Of a DNA stretch of 7,229 nt, positions 3,616-7,229 are shown piece after piece. The notes beneath the pieces are model-generated. The model did not search any database. It saw only the letters and a list, made by a program, of their open reading frames with translations, and was not told where the DNA came from. The position numbers and the translations under genes were made by a program. The number at the start of each line of letters is the position of its first letter. Positions within the stretch are counted from its first letter, which is position 1. The DNA comes from Candidatus Altimarinota bacterium (GTDB lineage Bacteria; Patescibacteriota; Gracilibacteria; UBA1369; LOWO2-01-FULL-3): positions 1-7,229 of the forward strand of contig JAOZTS010000055.1 in assembly GCA_029939035.1 (NCBI GenBank), written 5' to 3'.

Positions 3616-4804
3616 TCGCCCTGGTCAGTTCCTTGAGGTTCATTTTCTCCACTGCAGAGACAAATACTGGGGTGAATTTTTTGTATTTTAGTCTAAGCGA
3701 ACTAAAGTTTACACTCTTGTCACTTTTCTTACTTTCCCATCCTAATCTTCTTGCTGTGTCCTTTCCTGCTTTCATCAGGCTTCTTTTAGGCATAAGTTCT
3801 TCTTTTTTGGGTTCATCTATTCTCCCAACTAGATCAATTTTGTTAAAGACGTAGATTTTTGGTTTATCTTGGAGTCCAAGTTGATCCAAAATCTCCTCGA
3901 CTACTTTCACGTTTTTATCGATTTGTGGATCATTTACATCAATTACGTGCAAGATCATTTCAGAGTCTACAGTTTCTGCTAATGTGGATTTGAACGCTTT
4001 GATAAGATCAGGAGGAAGATCCTGGATAAATCCGATTGTGTCTGACAAAAGCACTTCTCGGCTACTTTCCTGAATCCACAACTTCCCTACTCTTGTATCC
4101 AAGGTGGCAAAAAGTTGATCCGCTACATAAGCGCCTTTCTTGGTCAGCGCATTTAGAAGTGAACTTTTTCCTGCATTTGTATATCCAACTATCGCTGCTG
4201 TTTTGAAATTCTGACGGCGGCGGCGTTTTCTATGTCCTTCTCTAATAACTTCATAATGTTTGAGCTTTTTCAAAATCGACAATTCCTGTTTCTGCAAATG
4301 ACGTTTCATCAGTTCTACATTTGCCTCACCTCCTCCTGCCCTCACCCCCATCGCCCCGGCCTGCCTCGACAATTCTATACCCATTCCGAAAATCCTCGGG
4401 CCCATGTGCTTGATGCTTGCCAGCTCGATTTGTAGCTTCGCCTCAGTACTATTAGCGTGTTTCGAAAATATTTTTAGAATCATATCCACACGATCCCATG
4501 CCTTCATTTTTGATTTCGCCTTTCTGAATCTTTCATTCAACTCGTATAACTGACGAGGTTTGAGAAGATTATTTATAATCAAAATCTCAGCTCCTTTTTC
4601 CTCCCCAATATCCATTATTTCTGTAACTTTCCCTTTACCAATATAAGTTTGATAGTCTGGAATTCCTTTTTTTTGAATCGTTTTTATAACGACAATTCCA
4701 CCATACGTCTTAACCAAGCTTTCCAATTCAGAGAGTCGGCGGTCTGCTTCTTCTTCCGAGGTATTCGGTTCTATCACATCTATTAATATAGCTTTTGGTA
4801 ACAT
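3599..4804 (-). CDS. hflX: GTPase HflX
   Basis: HflX binds the 50S subunit and splits stalled or stress-inactivated ribosomes using GTP. The N-terminal HflX domain spans about 1-190, with YIGKGKVTEI (54-63), the conserved KAWDRVDMIL and IFSKHANSTEAKLQIELA, and a Gly-rich basic stretch (GPRIFG, RAGGGE). A helical coiled region with RKRRRR leads into the G domain: G1 GYTNAGKSS (207-215), G2 TLDTR (234-238), G3 DTIG (255-258), G4 NKID (321-324), G5 VSA (382-384). Length (401) is normal, but the stretch between G4 and G5 is about 57 residues and Lys-rich, longer than usual. The protein ends right after G5, with little C-terminal domain. The ATG at 4804 is the natural start. The stop is TAG. It diverges from the O-antigen ligase-like gene and lies upstream of the dehydrogenase on the same strand. 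Confidence 0.95.
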   Translation of the reverse strand: MLPKAILIDVIEPNTSEEEADRRLSELESLVKTYGGIVVIKTIQKKGIPDYQTYIGKGKVTEIMDIGEEKGAEILIINNLLKPRQLYELNERFRKAKSKMKAWDRVDMILKIFSKHANSTEAKLQIELASIKHMGPRIFGMGIELSRQAGAMGVRAGGGEANVELMKRHLQKQELSILKKLKHYEVIREGHRKRRRRQNFKTAAIVGYTNAGKSSLLNALTKKGAYVADQLFATLDTRVGKLWIQESSREVLLSDTIGFIQDLPPDLIKAFKSTLAETVDSEMILHVIDVNDPQIDKNVKVVEEILDQLGLQDKPKIYVFNKIDLVGRIDEPKKEELMPKRSLMKAGKDTARRLGWESKKSDKSVNFSSLRLKYKKFTPVFVSAVEKMNLKELTRAIDEKL

Positions 4805-6689
4805 GGTGTTATATTATGTGCACATGTTCAAGATAGATCAAAAACTCATTTCAAGCCATTTATCTTTTCTGATCCTAAGTGTTTTTTGGTTAGTCGCTTT
4901 GTTCAACCCGGTTTTCATGAAATATGATTATGGGGCTGGGTTTCCTCTGGTGATTGTTTTTGGCGTACTGCTGATCTTTTTGGCTATTAGGGAATTTCGT
5001 GCTAAACGTGAAAAGACTATATTGAGTGGGCTGTTTTTGTTGCTTTTTGTTGCGTGTGTTGGCGCGTCGTTTATGTATTCGCAGACGAAGAATCTTGGGT
5101 TTAGCGAAGTGTTGGCTTGGGGATCGATGGTGCCTTTGTATTACCTCTATGCTTATAAAAAGAATGAATGGATTGATAAATTCCTGAAGATTATTTTGAT
5201 TGGTACGGTTGTTGCTGTTGTTATGGGCTATTTCCTTTATTTCTTTAAGGCTGAAACCAGGTTTATTGGGCCGTTCTTTAATACTTTGTATCATGCGCAT
5301 GTTTGGCCGAATGCTTTTGCTCTGTTTTTGTTAATGACGTGGCCGGTCTTTTTGTTATTTTTTGAGAAGAAGGGAAAATGGGCCACTTCTATTTTGATTG
5401 GAATAGTTTTATCAGCATTGCTTTTGACTTACTCCAGAGGTGCTTGGATAGTGCTTGGTGGTCAATTGGTGCTTCTGTTTATATATTTCCATAAGAGGAT
5501 TGATTGGAAAAAAGCTCTTTTGATACTTCTTGCCGGAGTTTTTGCGGTTGGGCTGTTTTGGCAGGCAAATACACTAAGATCACTCAATCATGATGTGATA
5601 GATGTGCAGGAACGTGTGACTTTTGGTAATAGTGAGAGTCTAACTTCAAAGCAGGAACGTATAGATTTTTGGATTGGGGCAATCGAGCTGACTGCAGAAA
5701 AGCCAATGTTTGGTTGGGGGCCATATAGTTTTAGACATGCTTATAACCCTATTCAGAAGACGTTCTTGGGGAATGCTGATCATCCACATAATCTATTTTT
5801 GAAGATATCGGCGGAGTATGGACTCGTTGCTTTGTTTGCATTTTTGGCATTCTTGACCACAATTTTGGTTACAGTAATAAAGAGATTCCCTACTTTATCA
5901 AAAGTAAAAAAGGATAAAGTATATATATTGTGTGTCGCCGTTGCGGGAGCATTTGCCCATAATCTGATTGATTATAATCTGAATTTCTTCGTAAATTTAT
6001 TATTATTATTCTTGTTAATTATCTTTATCAGATCCTTGATAGTTGGAAGATCTGTAAAACTGAAGAAGGCATTTTTGGCTTTGATACTGGCTATTTTGAT
6101 TGGAGCTTTTGCATTGTTCGAAGGATTTTTATTAGTTCTTTCTCATACAGTTGATGAATCATACCTTGAGTATTCATTCTTCCCACGTAATTATTATTTG
6201 AATGAAGCTGACGAAGATATTTCAACTAGAAGCTTTGAAGAGTCGTTGGAATTTTCTGAAAAGCAGGTGGAATTAAATCCTTTGGATGCACAGGGTTGGT
6301 ATTTGCAGAGTGTGGTTTATTGTGATTTTTCACAGGAACTATTTAATCTTGAGCTCTGTCGTGCTAATTCATATAAAACTCTACAGTTAAATCCAATGAA
6401 TGATTTTGTTTACTATCGAGATTATTTCAAAACTCTAAGTTGGCATAATTTTCCAAAATACGATGTGAATGTTTTTGTATCCGAGGCAGTTCCACTCCTT
6501 TTGGATTATTTTATATATGTAGACAACAATGTTCACTTCACTGCTTATACACCGAATGTGGAGGCCGCTTCTGAGCTTATTGATGTGATGCTCCCATATT
6601 TACCACAGGAACAGGCTAAATTCTTTGAAACAGAAAAATTTGAAATGCTAGAAGTTGCTGAATTATTGAGAGCAAATAAAACATTTTAA
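4803..6689 (+). CDS. O-antigen ligase/Wzy_C-family membrane protein with TPR-like tail
   Basis: This is a polytopic membrane protein of 628 residues. About ten to twelve hydrophobic segments lie between 20 and 445, for example near 20-35, 45-62, 75-92, 127-147, 171-187, 195-209, 237-253, 340-358, 374-386, 395-415 and 424-446. The signatures of the WaaL/Wzy family are TYSRGAW (209-215, with the conserved Arg 212) and, after a large outer loop, GWGPYSF then HPHNLFL (327-333, with the catalytic-type His). The family joins or polymerises lipid-linked glycans at the outer face of the membrane. The soluble tail (about 450-628) has repeats such as VELNPLDAQGWYLQS and LQLNPMNDFVYYRDY, typical of TPR-like tails. 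Two starts are possible: 4803, which overlaps the start codon of divergent hflX, or M8 at 4824. Neither has an SD, and 4824 avoids the overlap. Ligase or polymerase activity cannot be told apart here. Confidence 0.87.
   Translation: MVLYYVHMFKIDQKLISSHLSFLILSVFWLVALFNPVFMKYDYGAGFPLVIVFGVLLIFLAIREFRAKREKTILSGLFLLLFVACVGASFMYSQTKNLGFSEVLAWGSMVPLYYLYAYKKNEWIDKFLKIILIGTVVAVVMGYFLYFFKAETRFIGPFFNTLYHAHVWPNAFALFLLMTWPVFLLFFEKKGKWATSILIGIVLSALLLTYSRGAWIVLGGQLVLLFIYFHKRIDWKKALLILLAGVFAVGLFWQANTLRSLNHDVIDVQERVTFGNSESLTSKQERIDFWIGAIELTAEKPMFGWGPYSFRHAYNPIQKTFLGNADHPHNLFLKISAEYGLVALFAFLAFLTTILVTVIKRFPTLSKVKKDKVYILCVAVAGAFAHNLIDYNLNFFVNLLLLFLLIIFIRSLIVGRSVKLKKAFLALILAILIGAFALFEGFLLVLSHTVDESYLEYSFFPRNYYLNEADEDISTRSFEESLEFSEKQVELNPLDAQGWYLQSVVYCDFSQELFNLELCRANSYKTLQLNPMNDFVYYRDYFKTLSWHNFPKYDVNVFVSEAVPLLLDYFIYVDNNVHFTAYTPNVEAASELIDVMLPYLPQEQAKFFETEKFEMLEVAELLRANKTF
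4813..4841 (-). promoter_or_regulatory. Possible hflX promoter, near leaderless
   Basis: On the minus strand TTGATC (4841-4836) and CATAAT (4818-4813) are 17 bases apart. A start six to eight bases downstream would leave almost no leader before the hflX ATG at 4804, which lacks an SD. The boxes lie inside the first codons of the divergent gene. Confidence 0.45.
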
Positions 6690-6705
6690 CTATTAACTTA
6701 ATATC

Positions 6706-7119
6706 ATGGCGAAGAAAACAAGTTTAATTAGAAAAATTTATCTTTATCTGGTTACTGCAATAACTATTGTTATTTTGCTTATCGGATTTATTGGTTTAAG
6801 CAATTTGGTACTAAAGGAATATGTTTTGGATGTGAAGGGATGGCAAGAAACTGAACCGTACTGGGAATGTGAGCAACGTGGAGAGATTTACATAAAAGAT
6901 GATATCGTTGCTGAACCTTTGGTAGAAGGTGAGCTAGTTGTTGAATCTGCTATGTCGGACGAGGAAATGAATAACTGTATTTCGGATGCAAAGGGAAAGC
7001 GTGAAAGTCAACGAATGAATGATATAAAACGTGATTTGGCACAATACCTAGCTATGATCTTGGTAGCTCTGCCTTTATATCTTTATCACTGGGGAGTAAT
7101 TAAGAAGGAAAACGAATAA
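6706..7119 (+). CDS. Small membrane protein, two transmembrane helices (137 aa)
   Basis: The N terminus is basic (MAKKTSLIRK) and followed by a strong hydrophobic helix at about 10-38 (YLYLVTAITIVILLIGFIGL). A hydrophilic, acidic part spans about 40-110 and includes EPYWECEQRG and MNNCISDAKG, two cysteines that could pair if the loop is outside the cell. A second hydrophobic helix lies at about 111-129 (LAQYLAMILVALPLYLYHWG), ending KKENE. The likely topology is both ends in the cytoplasm with an outer loop. The IRKIYLYLV and NLVLKEYV pattern is reminiscent of DUF5671-type membrane proteins common in candidate phyla, but this is from memory and uncertain. It starts 16 bases after the ligase-like gene and its stop overlaps the next start, so all three are probably co-transcribed. 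There is no clear SD. Confidence 0.78.
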   Translation: MAKKTSLIRKIYLYLVTAITIVILLIGFIGLSNLVLKEYVLDVKGWQETEPYWECEQRGEIYIKDDIVAEPLVEGELVVESAMSDEEMNNCISDAKGKRESQRMNDIKRDLAQYLAMILVALPLYLYHWGVIKKENE

Positions 7120-7229
7120 TGGACTATAAAGCAGCAATGTTTGATTTTGATGGGACTGTAACCGCTGACGGGGTATATCGTCCTACACACGAAATGGTTG
7201 ATGCGCTGGTTGCACTGGCGCACAAGATT
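7119..7229 (+). CDS. HAD-superfamily phosphatase, N-terminal 37 residues (partial)
   Basis: The frame starts at ATG 7119-7121, sharing one base with the TAA of the gene before it (TAATG), a usual sign of translational coupling, and runs off the window. The visible protein, MDYKAAMFDFDGTVT and onward, carries HAD motif I, DFDGT (9-13), with the nucleophile Asp 9 and the acid/base Asp 11. The following TADGVYRPTHEMVDALVALA is like the start of HAD type IIB (Cof, sucrose-phosphate phosphatase or phosphomannomutase-like) proteins, where a helix after motif I holds the pattern of sorting small substrates. The substrate cannot be judged from this piece. Its place in the surface-glycan operon suggests a sugar phosphate. 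Confidence 0.82.
   Translation, partial: MDYKAAMFDFDGTVTADGVYRPTHEMVDALVALAHKI

Noticed and set aside
1..7229. CRISPR array
   Set aside because: No regularly spaced direct repeats are visible. The repeats found are the two leader copies and their inverted arms.

Overview
The window looks like the chromosome of a low-GC bacterium of the Patescibacteria/CPR type, perhaps near Peregrinibacteria. This is inferred from three things: compact genes that mostly lack Shine-Dalgarno (SD) sites, a group I intron inside a tRNA gene, and a fermentation, cell-envelope and ribosome-rescue gene set. The code appears standard: the long frames stay open with UGA read as stop. Nine complete stop codons are visible and none is UGA.

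Layout from left to right. Positions 1-167 hold the 3' end of rpsT (ribosomal protein bS20) with a long charged tail. Positions 235-592 hold a CAU-anticodon tRNA (probably tRNA-Ile2) split by a 282-nt group I intron that can be folded helix by helix (P1 to P9). A minus-strand orphan gene at 593-1258 ends exactly at the tRNA CCA. Positions about 1335-2597 form an accessory block of two tandem transcription units. Each has a sigma70-like promoter, a conserved structured leader, an invariant CTGATTACTAAC segment, a long hairpin, a strong SD, small orphan ORF(s) and a terminator hairpin. Unit A carries overlapping 40- and 59-codon ORFs of high GC. Unit B carries a 116-codon ORF. In both units the gene part is enclosed by inverted repeats, and the two arms of each unit change together. 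I think this is the most novel content of the window.

From 2598 ordinary genes resume. On the minus strand are a D-lactate-dehydrogenase-like 2-hydroxyacid dehydrogenase with its own consensus promoter, and the ribosome-associated GTPase HflX. Diverging from hflX on the plus strand are an O-antigen-ligase/Wzy_C membrane protein with a probable TPR tail, a small two-helix membrane protein and the first 37 codons of a HAD-family phosphatase. The last three are tightly packed and probably form one operon, at least partly concerned with surface glycans.

The small genes of units A and B and the 221-aa gene are not recognised, and no function is assigned to them. The RNA foldings were made by hand from the sequence.
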